Shown here: one piece after another, positions 1-8,289 of the stretch
How positions within the stretch are numbered: position 1 is the stretch's first letter
How the letters are laid out: each line of letters begins with the position of its first letter
NCBI RefSeq assembly: GCF_900172225.1
Contig: NZ_FWFO01000001.1
Coordinates: 2,294,001 to 2,358,000 of the forward strand
From: Falsiruegeria litorea R37
Lineage (GTDB): Bacteria > Pseudomonadota > Alphaproteobacteria > Rhodobacterales > Rhodobacteraceae
Reading direction: 5' to 3'
DNA: 64,000 bases
Notes under the pieces: generated by a model
The model's input: the letters and a program-made list of their open reading frames with translations, nothing else
Database searches by the model: none
Told to the model about the DNA's origin: nothing
Program-made: the position numbers and the translations under genes

Positions 1-323
1 CGCGCGCGCATATCGCGCCCTTTGGCCGTGATCCGCAGCACCTTACCCCGCTTGTCATCTGCTGCCGGTTCGCGCGTCAACAGCCCCTCTTCAGCCATGC
101 GCATGACCTGGCGCGAGAAACTGGATTGATCAAACAGCAAACGCTCCTCCAGTCGAACAGGGCGCAATCCGTCGGGGTGTTGCTCCAACTCCCAAAGGAC
201 ATCATACCAATTCAGTTTGGGTAGACCCGCCATAACCAGGGCCCGTTCTGCATCCCGGTAGATGCGAGTCCGCACACGGTTTAGCGCGATCCAGGCCCGC
301 TCTCGCGTTTCAAAGTCAGTCAC
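1..323 (-). CDS. MarR-family transcriptional regulator (partial, C-terminus off the left edge)
   Basis: Reading the minus strand from a GTG at 323 gives about 107 residues that run off the window. The visible part contains the winged helix-turn-helix of MarR proteins: a segment ending LLFDQSSFSRQVMRM is the recognition region, followed by a wing with EPAADDKRGKVLRITAKG. An in-frame stop lies just upstream, which limits the start to this GTG or a later codon. MarR proteins are dimeric repressors that often respond to phenolics or oxidants. The target here is unknown, because no divergent partner is visible. The phytoene-synthase-like gene upstream is in the same direction with an 81-base gap. 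Confidence 0.8.
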   Translation of the reverse strand, partial: MTDFETRERAWIALNRVRTRIYRDAERALVMAGLPKLNWYDVLWELEQHPDGLRPVRLEERLLFDQSSFSRQVMRMAEEGLLTREPAADDKRGKVLRITAKGRDMRA

Positions 324-404
324 TTGCCCCCCACTGAAGTGTTCCGCGTCATTTCAATGCAAATACATCCACATTCGACGTGTCCGAACAAGTCACAAAA
401 CAAG

Positions 405-1181
405 CTACCACCGTCCGCTGACCGCAACCCACGACAAACGCAGACGCCTGCTGATCTCTCCGGGTACCAGCGCCCCCGCAGCAACTCGCCCGGGATTGGC
501 AACCACTTGCTTCAACACAGCCTCAGCTTGCACTCCCGCCAACAAAGCCGCCCGCGCGGGACCGGAAACAGCAGCTCGATTGCGCCGCGCGCGATACAAG
601 CACTTTAGCGCCTGTTGCGCCAACGTCCGGACACCATCCGGCGTGCCATCCAGAAGCGGGATCCGGCCACGCGCCTCAAGCGCGGGGATCGCCTGCAACC
701 ACCCAGAGATGCCAGTCGCATAAGCATAATCCTGAACGACCTTCCCCTCGGCTGGGCCAAGCGCCTGTGCTGCCGCGACCATCAGGTGCCCCGAGCTGCA
801 AGTAATGTAGTTGTCGAAATGCTCCTGATCCTCGAACGGGTCTTTGTAGATATCCCAACGCCTTACAGCGACATACTCATCCAAATTTGCCGCCAGATGC
901 GGGGACAGGACACCAGCCAAAGGCGTCACAACTTCGTGCCGTCGGACGGGCCCACCATCCGCGATCTCTTGCAAGGCATCGCGCCACCACTGCAGTCGCA
1001 TTTCGGCAATCATAGGTTCTTGCGTGACCCAAGGCGCGCGGGTGACTTCGACATTCAGGGCATAGAGCGGAAAGAGCACCGCCCGCGCTGCAACAGGTGC
1101 TGACATGGCCGCTCGAAACCGGTCCGGGTCGGCTTTTTCGACCAGGGCCGCGCAGGCATTCAGATCCGCGTCAAACTCCAT
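405..1181 (-). CDS. Squalene/phytoene synthase family protein
   Basis: This 258-residue protein has the alpha-helical fold signature of the trans-isoprenyl synthase / NDUFAF6-like group. Visible marks are RLQWWRDAL near residue 63 and an RRWDIYKDPFEDQEHFDNYI stretch near residue 107. It is shorter than true phytoene synthases and I do not see two clean DxxxD metal-binding motifs, so enzymatic prenyl condensation is doubtful. Bacterial proteins of this type are usually annotated only at family level. It lies 7 bases downstream of cimA on the same strand and may be co-transcribed with it. Family is confident, reaction is not. Confidence 0.75.
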   Translation of the reverse strand: MEFDADLNACAALVEKADPDRFRAAMSAPVAARAVLFPLYALNVEVTRAPWVTQEPMIAEMRLQWWRDALQEIADGGPVRRHEVVTPLAGVLSPHLAANLDEYVAVRRWDIYKDPFEDQEHFDNYITCSSGHLMVAAAQALGPAEGKVVQDYAYATGISGWLQAIPALEARGRIPLLDGTPDGVRTLAQQALKCLYRARRNRAAVSGPARAALLAGVQAEAVLKQVVANPGRVAAGALVPGEISRRLRLSWVAVSGRW

Positions 1182-1188
1182 AAGTCCG

Positions 1189-2811
1189 TTACTTCGCCCC
1201 TGCGCAGTCGCGGGTCAGCTTCCACTGGATCGCGTCCAGCAGCGCCTCGAAGGAGGCATCCACGATGTTCGCGCTGACGCCCACGGTCGACCAGTGCCGC
1301 CCCTGCCCGTCTTCGCTGTCGATGATGACGCGGGTCACGGCTTCGGTCCCGCCTTGGGTGATCCGCACCTTGAAGTCGACCAGCTTCATGTCACTCAAGA
1401 TCGCAGAGTATTGCCCCAGATCCTTGGCCAGTGCCTTGGCCAATGCGTTCACCGGGCCCCGGTCGCTGCCGGTGTCATCCATGCTTTCGCTGACCGACAG
1501 CTTTTTCTCGCCGTCCACCTTCACCACGACAACCGCCTCAGAAAGGCTGACCATCTTGTTGTACTTGTTCTTGCGCCGCTCGACCGTGACCTTGTAGCGC
1601 TTGACCTCAAAGAACTGCGGCAGTTGCCCCAGTTCTTCGCGTGCCAGCAGCTCAAAGCTCGCCTGAGCGGTGTCATAGGAATAGCCCTCGCCCTCGCGCG
1701 CCTTGATCCGTTCCAGAATGCGGCCCAAGGCCGGATCGCCTTTATCCACGGTCATGCCCGCATCCGACAGACGCTTGCGCAGGTTCGACTGCCCCGCCTG
1801 GTTCGACATCGGGATGATGCGGGTGTTTCCGACCACGCTGGGGTCAACATGCTCATAGGTCGAGGGATCCTTCAGGATCGCGCTCGCATGCAGCCCCGCC
1901 TTGTGTGCAAAAGCCGAGGCGCCCACATAGGCCGCTTGTTTCGACGGCACGCGGTTCAGGATGTCGTCCAGCATCCGACTGATCCGGGTCAGATCGGCCA
2001 GCGCCTCAAGGCTCACACCGGTTTCAAAGCGGCTGGCATAGGGTTCCTTCAGCAAAAGCGTCGGGATCAGTGCGGTCAGGTTGGCGTTGCCACAGCGCTC
2101 GCCCAACCCGTTGAGCGTGCCCTGGATCTGCCGCGCGCCTGCGTCTACAGCGGCCAGAGAGCAAGCCACCGCCTGTTCGGTGTCGTTGTGGGTGTGGATG
2201 CCCAACCGGTCGCCAGGGATACCCGCCGCGATGACCTCGGACACGATGCGCCCCACTTCGGCGGGCAATGCGCCACCGTTGGTGTCACACAGAACGATCC
2301 AGCGCGCGCCCGCGTCCAACGCCGCCCTACAGACCGAAATCGCATAGGCGGGATTGTCTTTGTAGCCGTCAAAGAAATGCTCGGCGTCATACAGCGCCTC
2401 GCGCCCTTGTGCCACGATATGCGCCATGGATGCAGCGACGTTGTCGGTGTTCTCCTCCAGCGGAATGCCAAGCGCTTCGGTCACGTGGTAATCGTGGGAC
2501 TTGCCCACAAGACAGACCGCCCCGGTGCCCGCATTCAGCACCGCCGCCAGCACGTCGTCATTGGCGGCCGACCTCCCTGAGCGCTTGGTCATGCCAAAGG
2601 CAGTCAGCTGCGCGCGTGTCTTTGGGGCCTCATCGAAAAAGGCGCTGTCGGTCGGGTTCGCCCCGGGCCAGCCCCCTTCGATGTAGTCGATGCCAAGGGA
2701 ATCGAGCGCCTGGGTAATCTGCACCTTCTCTGGGGTCGAGAACTGCACGCCCTGGGTCTGCTGCCCGTCGCGCAGGGTGGTGTCATAAAGGTAGAGGCGT
2801 TCCTTGGTCAT
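1189..2811 (-). CDS. cimA: Citramalate synthase
   Basis: This 540-residue enzyme of the 2-isopropylmalate/homocitrate synthase superfamily is expected to condense acetyl-CoA with pyruvate to (R)-citramalate, feeding isoleucine synthesis without threonine deaminase. The N-terminal TIM barrel begins with DTTLRDGQQ (about residues 10-18), has the metal-binding HTHND near residue 206, LCDTNGG near 178 and NGLGERCGNANL near 240. The C-terminal region from about residue 400 matches the regulatory LeuA dimer domain. Length and layout fit the 520-540 residue CimA group rather than LeuA. The ATG at 2811 is preceded by a ribosome-binding region made of a 15-bp tandem duplication, listed separately. Confidence 0.9.
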   Translation of the reverse strand: MTKERLYLYDTTLRDGQQTQGVQFSTPEKVQITQALDSLGIDYIEGGWPGANPTDSAFFDEAPKTRAQLTAFGMTKRSGRSAANDDVLAAVLNAGTGAVCLVGKSHDYHVTEALGIPLEENTDNVAASMAHIVAQGREALYDAEHFFDGYKDNPAYAISVCRAALDAGARWIVLCDTNGGALPAEVGRIVSEVIAAGIPGDRLGIHTHNDTEQAVACSLAAVDAGARQIQGTLNGLGERCGNANLTALIPTLLLKEPYASRFETGVSLEALADLTRISRMLDDILNRVPSKQAAYVGASAFAHKAGLHASAILKDPSTYEHVDPSVVGNTRIIPMSNQAGQSNLRKRLSDAGMTVDKGDPALGRILERIKAREGEGYSYDTAQASFELLAREELGQLPQFFEVKRYKVTVERRKNKYNKMVSLSEAVVVVKVDGEKKLSVSESMDDTGSDRGPVNALAKALAKDLGQYSAILSDMKLVDFKVRITQGGTEAVTRVIIDSEDGQGRHWSTVGVSANIVDASFEALLDAIQWKLTRDCAGAK

Positions 2812-2813
2812 TC

Positions 2814-2843
2814 TTCTGGCTCTCTGGCTTCTGGCTCTCTGGC
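2814..2843 (-). repeat. 15-bp perfect tandem duplication in the cimA ribosome-binding region
   Basis: Two back-to-back perfect copies of TTCTGGCTCTCTGGC (plus strand, 2814-2828 and 2829-2843) lie 2 bases upstream of the cimA start codon. On the coding strand each copy carries the purine-rich stretches GAGAG and AGAAG, so the repeat forms the ribosome-binding region itself. Copy-number change would move or add ribosome-binding sequence. Confidence 0.9.
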
Positions 2844-2848
2844 TAGCT

Positions 2849-2913
2849 CGGGCAGTGCCCGACCGCGGGTGGGTGCAAAGCGCCCGCCCATGGGGGCGGT
2901 CGGGCGCTGCCCG
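2849..2913 (-). terminator. Long inverted repeat directly after the cysS stop codon
   Basis: Arms 2849-2866 and 2896-2913 are 18 bases long with one mismatch, and the repeat starts 3 bases after the cysS stop. The loop is itself GC-rich. No long T-run follows on the minus strand, so it may be a weak terminator, an mRNA 3'-end stabiliser, or a repetitive element of the kind frequent in this lineage. Confidence 0.6.
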
Positions 2914-2915
2914 GG

Positions 2916-4352
<1,437 letters not shown>

Positions 4353-4577
4353 CTCTTTGGTCCTCAAGAACGGGCACAGGTCACCACTTGCCACTTCTGG
4401 CCGCGGGCTTAGCAAGTTGTCTTGTAAATGAAAACGAAAGAAACCAGCCCGCGACGATGTCAGCAGGGAATGCAGCAGATAATGATGCAAATGGTCTGGT
4501 TCATGGGTCCCGCATACCATGGGCAGATCAATCCGCCAAGCCTTGAGTAACCAGATTTTCCGGGTCAGACTGCCCGC

Positions 4578-4922
4578 ATGAGCCGAGAGATCGTCAATAC
4601 CATCTGCGAGACCTTTCCCGGGGCCGAACTGTCGGACCCCTGGGGTGGCGGCCATGACGCTTGGAAGGTTGGCGGCAAGATGTTTGCCTGCGTGGGGTCG
4701 ATGGGCGACGGGGTATCGGTCAAGACGCCTGACGTGGAAACAGCGCAAATGCTGATCGAGGCAGGCGTGGGCGTCAAAGCCCCCTATTTCCACCGCAGCT
4801 GGATCAGGTTGCCTTGGGACACGGACACCGACGAAATGCGCCACCGGCTCGAGGCGTCGTATGACATCGTTCGCGCAGGGCTGACCAAAAAGCTGCAGGC
4901 GACACTGCCGCCACGCAGCTGA
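4578..4922 (+). CDS. MmcQ/YjbR family DNA-binding protein
   Basis: This 114-residue cytosolic protein has the layout of the MmcQ/YjbR family (CyaY-like fold): [21 protein letters not shown] near the N-terminus, FACVGSM in the central strands, then [13 protein letters not shown] and a C-terminal helix containing [14 protein letters not shown]. Members are described as double-wing DNA-binding proteins but cellular roles are largely unknown. It faces away from cysS across a 225-base spacer holding both promoters, and its stop lies 3 bases from the stop of the convergent leucine-rich-repeat gene. Confidence 0.8.
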   Translation: MSREIVNTICETFPGAELSDPWGGGHDAWKVGGKMFACVGSMGDGVSVKTPDVETAQMLIEAGVGVKAPYFHRSWIRLPWDTDTDEMRHRLEASYDIVRAGLTKKLQATLPPRS

Positions 4923-4925
4923 TCA

Positions 4926-5963
4926 TTAGGGCCGTTTCAAAACCTCCACTTCGGGCAAGGCTGACAGGTCGCTGACCAACGTGCCGGACAAATCAAGATA
5001 TGACAGATGCGGCAGCCCAACCAACGGGGACACATCACGAATTGGGTTATCGTCCAGTTCAAGCTGCTGCAAGCCGACCAGAGGCGCCAGGGCTGCGATA
5101 TCCTTCACCCCTGCATCCGCGATGCGCAGACGTTTCAGACCAGAAAGGCTTGCCAAGGGGTCCAGGTCAGGCAATCGGTTGTAAGACAGATCCAGCTTTT
5201 TGAGCTGCGACAGATCTGACAATGGCGACAGGCTGTTCGGGTGCAATTCCATCACCGTCAGCTTTTTCAGTGATGTCAACCGCGCCAGTGGGCTCAGATC
5301 AGAGGCAGGGAGATTTCGCAGGTCTAATTTGGTGAGCGTTGAAAGATGGCGCAGTGGAGACAGGTCAGAGACGGGCGAATTAAAAACGGTCAACGTCTTG
5401 AGCCGAGGTTGTGTGCTCAGAAAATTCAGGTCCGAGACGTCTGTCGACTCCAGCGAAATATGCTGCAGCCCTGTCAAACGCCTCAGCGCCGTCGGATCGC
5501 GCAGTTTCGCGTGCCACAGGTAAAGGGATTTCAATTTTGGAAAGCCTAGCAAAACATCCAATGTGGCGATCTCGCCGCCGAGGCGCACGCTCTCAATCTC
5601 GGTGTAACCTGCGAAATGCGGCAAGAGCCCGATGGTGTATTGGTCCAAAGCCAGTTTGCGATCTGTGGGAATGACGCAAGTGCGAGGCAGTTTGATCCCT
5701 TGCATACCGTCCCGCTCGCAGGTCTTGAAAGTGCTGGACCCATGCACCTGCTCCACTAGGGCAGCGTATTCTGATCGCCTTTTGGCAGTGGCGCTGCTTG
5801 CGTCGGCAACGCTTACGGGCGCCCTCTGGTCTATCTGTTGCGGAATGGGGTCTTGCTTGACTTCGCTTGCAACCGAAGTCGGGCGCATTGGTTTGTTCCA
5901 AACAACGAACACGACAATCACCAAAACCGCGCTTGCTGCAAACAGCTCACTCAAATACCGCAT
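4926..5963 (-). CDS. Membrane-anchored leucine-rich-repeat protein
   Basis: This 345-residue protein has one N-terminal hydrophobic segment (about residues 7-22, AASAVLVIVVFVVW), which could be an uncleaved anchor, and a polar linker. From about residue 125 to the C-terminus it has successive 21-24 residue leucine-rich repeats of the internalin/SDS22 type, for example LKKLDLSYNRLPDLDPLASL and LQQLELDDNPIRDVSPLVGL. I count about nine repeats. A Cys pair near residues 82 and 96 could form a disulfide. The topology suggests a periplasmic protein-binding surface. No enzymatic domain is seen. The ATG at 5963 follows GGTGAC. Base composition is somewhat lower in GC than its neighbours. Partner unknown. 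Confidence 0.8.
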   Translation of the reverse strand: MRYLSELFAASAVLVIVVFVVWNKPMRPTSVASEVKQDPIPQQIDQRAPVSVADASSATAKRRSEYAALVEQVHGSSTFKTCERDGMQGIKLPRTCVIPTDRKLALDQYTIGLLPHFAGYTEIESVRLGGEIATLDVLLGFPKLKSLYLWHAKLRDPTALRRLTGLQHISLESTDVSDLNFLSTQPRLKTLTVFNSPVSDLSPLRHLSTLTKLDLRNLPASDLSPLARLTSLKKLTVMELHPNSLSPLSDLSQLKKLDLSYNRLPDLDPLASLSGLKRLRIADAGVKDIAALAPLVGLQQLELDDNPIRDVSPLVGLPHLSYLDLSGTLVSDLSALPEVEVLKRP

Positions 5964-6121
5964 GTGTCACCATTTCCTATTTTTGTTCTGATGGATCAGG
6001 ATCATGGCTTCAGTTTGACACTCATCGCGCTGAATTCTGGCACCTGCATCGACATCGATGTGATTGACAAATCGGCGCGGCTCTGCCCCTCTCCGCCGGT
6101 GGCCAGTTGAGGGAGATAATT

Positions 6122-7309
6122 ATGCAGCTGTCGCATCGCATCACACATTTGACGGGTGGTGGTTCTGACGGATGGGACGTGTTCTATCGCGCCCGTCGGA
6201 TGAAGGCCGAGGGCGTTCCGGTCGCGGAATTGACCATCGGCGAGCATGACATTCGAACGCACGCCTCGATTCTGGCGGCGATGGATGCCTCGGCCAAAGG
6301 TGGCCATACGGGCTATGCCATGGTCCCGGGCGTCGCGTCGTTGCGTGAAACCGTGGCCAAACGGATCGAAGCGCAGACAGGCGTGCCGACAACGGCAGAC
6401 AATGTGCTGATCACACCCGGCGGTCAGGCGGCGTTGTTTGCAGCCCATGCCGCCACCTGCAATTCGGGTGATACTGCGCTGTATCTTGACCCGTACTACG
6501 CCACCTATCCGGGCACAATTCGGGGCGTTGGGGCCATCGCTAAGGCAGTTCAAACCCATGCTGAGGATGCGTTTCAACCGCGCGCTGCGGACATTGATGC
6601 AGCCGCCGAGGGAGCGGTGTCTTTGCTGATCAATTCGCCCAACAATCCCACGGGCGTTGTCTATTCCCGCGAAACCCTGGAAGGGATCGCCGAGGTTTGC
6701 AAGACGCGCGATCTGTGGCTGATCTCGGACGAGGTGTATGACACGCAAGTGTGGGAGGGCGAGCATATCTCCCCCCGCGCCCTGCCCGGCATGGCCGAGC
6801 GGACGCTAATTGTTGGTTCGATGTCGAAGTCCCACGCCATGACCGGCTCGCGCTGTGGCTGGATCGTGGGTCCCGAGAAAGTCATAAACCATCTGATCAA
6901 CCTGGCCACCCATACCACCTATGGCGTGCCCGGGTTCATTCAGGACGCGGCCGATTTTGCGCTGAATGCCGGTGCTGAACTGGAAGCAGAAGTTGCCGCG
7001 CCGTTCCGCCGCCGCAGGCAGCTGGCCAAAGAGATCCTGGCGGGCCAGAACACGCTCGGCCTAGTCCCTGCGCAAGGGGCGATGTACCTGATGCTGGATG
7101 TCCGGGCGACGGGCATGAGCGGCGAAGAATTTGCCAACGCTCTGTTGGACACGCATCATATCGCGGTCATGCCGGGCGAAAGCTTTGGCAAGGCCGCCGC
7201 CGGGCACATCCGGGTGGCCATGACAATCGCGGATGAGGCGTTTGCCCAGGCGCTGCAGACGCTCTGCACTTTTGCGGCCGAGCGTGCCAATACCGTGGCC
7301 GCGCAGTAA
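6122..7309 (+). CDS. Pyridoxal-phosphate-dependent aminotransferase (class I/II)
   Basis: This 395-residue fold-type I aminotransferase has the family marks: INSPNNPTGVVY near residue 172, the ISDEVYD aspartate/tyrosine motif near 205 and the PLP-lysine segment SMSKSHAMTGSRCGWI near 238-253. A C-terminal arginine for substrate carboxylate lies in GHIRVAM. The ATG at 6122 is chosen because GAGGGAG sits 8 bases upstream; an upstream TTG at 6107 lacks such a site. The substrate cannot be read from sequence; it resembles aspartate/arginine:pyruvate-type enzymes. It is monocistronic, convergent with the outer-membrane protein gene. Confidence 0.85.
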   Translation: MQLSHRITHLTGGGSDGWDVFYRARRMKAEGVPVAELTIGEHDIRTHASILAAMDASAKGGHTGYAMVPGVASLRETVAKRIEAQTGVPTTADNVLITPGGQAALFAAHAATCNSGDTALYLDPYYATYPGTIRGVGAIAKAVQTHAEDAFQPRAADIDAAAEGAVSLLINSPNNPTGVVYSRETLEGIAEVCKTRDLWLISDEVYDTQVWEGEHISPRALPGMAERTLIVGSMSKSHAMTGSRCGWIVGPEKVINHLINLATHTTYGVPGFIQDAADFALNAGAELEAEVAAPFRRRRQLAKEILAGQNTLGLVPAQGAMYLMLDVRATGMSGEEFANALLDTHHIAVMPGESFGKAAAGHIRVAMTIADEAFAQALQTLCTFAAERANTVAAQ

Positions 7310-7316
7310 ATGAAAA

Positions 7317-7343
7317 CCGGCGCGGTGGACATCGCCGCGCCGG
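7317..7343. terminator. GC-rich hairpin between convergent genes
   Basis: Perfect 9-bp arms (CCGGCGCGG at 7317-7325 and its complement at 7335-7343) with a 9-base loop lie between the aminotransferase stop and the end of the convergent outer-membrane protein gene. It can serve both directions. There is no clear T-run. Confidence 0.6.
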
Positions 7344-7364
7344 ACACTCGTTACGCTGAAACAG

Positions 7365-7883
7365 TTAGAACCGGAACGAGGCGCGCAAGTTCACGGACGT
7401 GGAATCCAGATCTGATGATGTCGAGTTCACATTGCTGAACTTGTGCTGCAAGACTTCGCCGCTGACTGTGAACTGCTCGTTCACCTGATAGGCGACACCC
7501 AAGCCGTAGACATAGCCGCTCTCATTTCCCAGCGACGTATAGGCCCGTGAGGCACCAACCACGGCATAGCCAAGCGCGGAGCCAAAGTCATAACCGCCCT
7601 TCAGTTTGAGGTTGGCCACATTGTCGATGGTGCCCCCACCTGCTGGCAGGCCAAGGTCAAAGCGAGTGAGCTCTAATTCGCTACCAACGACGAAATCGCC
7701 AAAGTCATAGTCATAACCGATGTGACCGCCAAAGGTGGTTTCTTTGCCATCCGCCGCGCCGGGTCCGTCAACATCGGCATGTCCGATGCTGAAACCGGCA
7801 TAGGGACCGGTCCAATCTGCGGCCATAGCGGCAGGTGCGCCAAGCAGCGCGATTGAGGTTACTGCGGGAACCAAGAGTTTCAT
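7365..7883 (-). CDS. Small outer-membrane beta-barrel protein
   Basis: This 172-residue protein has a cleavable signal peptide (MKLLVPAVTSIALLGAPAAM, cleavage after AMAA) and then an alternating pattern typical of eight-stranded OmpA/Omp25-like barrels: WTGPYAGFSIGHADV, FGGHIGYDYDFGDFVVGSEL, VANLKLKGGYDFGSALGYAV. It ends VNLRASFRF, with a terminal phenylalanine as required for outer-membrane insertion. The ATG at 7883 follows GGAG on the coding strand; a TTG 12 bases upstream is less likely. Its upstream region holds long inverted repeats (see 7907-8069). Function is probably structural or adhesion-related. Confidence 0.85.
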   Translation of the reverse strand: MKLLVPAVTSIALLGAPAAMAADWTGPYAGFSIGHADVDGPGAADGKETTFGGHIGYDYDFGDFVVGSELELTRFDLGLPAGGGTIDNVANLKLKGGYDFGSALGYAVVGASRAYTSLGNESGYVYGLGVAYQVNEQFTVSGEVLQHKFSNVNSTSSDLDSTSVNLRASFRF

Positions 7884-7906
7884 GTTGCACTCCAATCTTC
7901 ATTGCA

Positions 7907-8069
7907 CACCGCGCGGGGATTACCGTTTAACAGCAAACTTTTGCACCGAACCCCGCGCCGTGTGACAGTGAGATGGAAACCTGCCCCGGCTGCTTCAAGG
8001 CACCCGCTGGAAACCGTGCAAAGGCCCGCGCATTTCCCGCAGGTTTTCGCGCATCGGGCGAAAACCTGC
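7907..8069. promoter_or_regulatory. Two inverted repeats upstream of the outer-membrane protein gene
   Basis: The 406-base spacer 7884-8289 separates divergent genes. Within it, arms 7907-7918 and 7951-7962 match at 11 of 12 positions. A second repeat has perfect 11-bp arms, GCAGGTTTTCG at 8039-8049 and its complement at 8059-8069. The first would lie in the 5' leader of the barrel-protein mRNA, 24 bases before its start. Possible roles are leader structure or a regulator site. Apart from these and the small ORF at 8155 I see nothing else in the spacer. Confidence 0.45.
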
Positions 8070-8154
8070 TCAAAATCACCACCTTCAGCGTCGCAAATAG
8101 GACAGATCAGCCATGCTCCACTTGAAAAACTGGAGCGAAGTTGAGGGGAGAGCC

Positions 8155-8247
8155 ATGCAAGCAGAACAGAGTAAAATCTGTCTGGTGAGCCGCACCATTG
8201 GTGCGGATCGTGGCCGTGCCGCGCGGGGGCGCCCTGCCTCGAGTTGA
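8155..8247 (+). CDS. Candidate 30-residue leader peptide upstream of the MttB-family gene
   Basis: The ATG at 8155 is preceded by a very strong ribosome-binding site (GAGGGGAG), stronger than that of the following methyltransferase gene. It opens 30 codons (MQAEQSKICLVSRTIGADRG then an Arg/Ala/Ser-rich tail) and stops at 8245-8247, 42 bases before the next start. A perfect 7-bp inverted repeat (CCGCACC, 8190-8196 / 8200-8206) lies inside it. This layout fits a translated leader controlling the downstream gene. It has no recognisable domain, and chance occurrence cannot be excluded. Confidence 0.35.
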   Translation: MQAEQSKICLVSRTIGADRGRAARGRPASS

Positions 8248-8289
8248 TCTGTAGCTTCTTCTCAGTCAACTCACATCGGACCAAATGAC

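Noticed and set aside
4353-4844. N-terminal extension of cysS by about 160 codons
   Set aside because: The extension has no family similarity, while the ATG at 4352 gives the normal synthetase N-terminus. The extension also overlaps the opposite-strand YjbR gene.
7902-8144. 80-codon plus-strand frame in the spacer before the MttB-family gene
   Set aside because: It lacks a ribosome-binding site and any domain, and its codon pattern looks non-coding.
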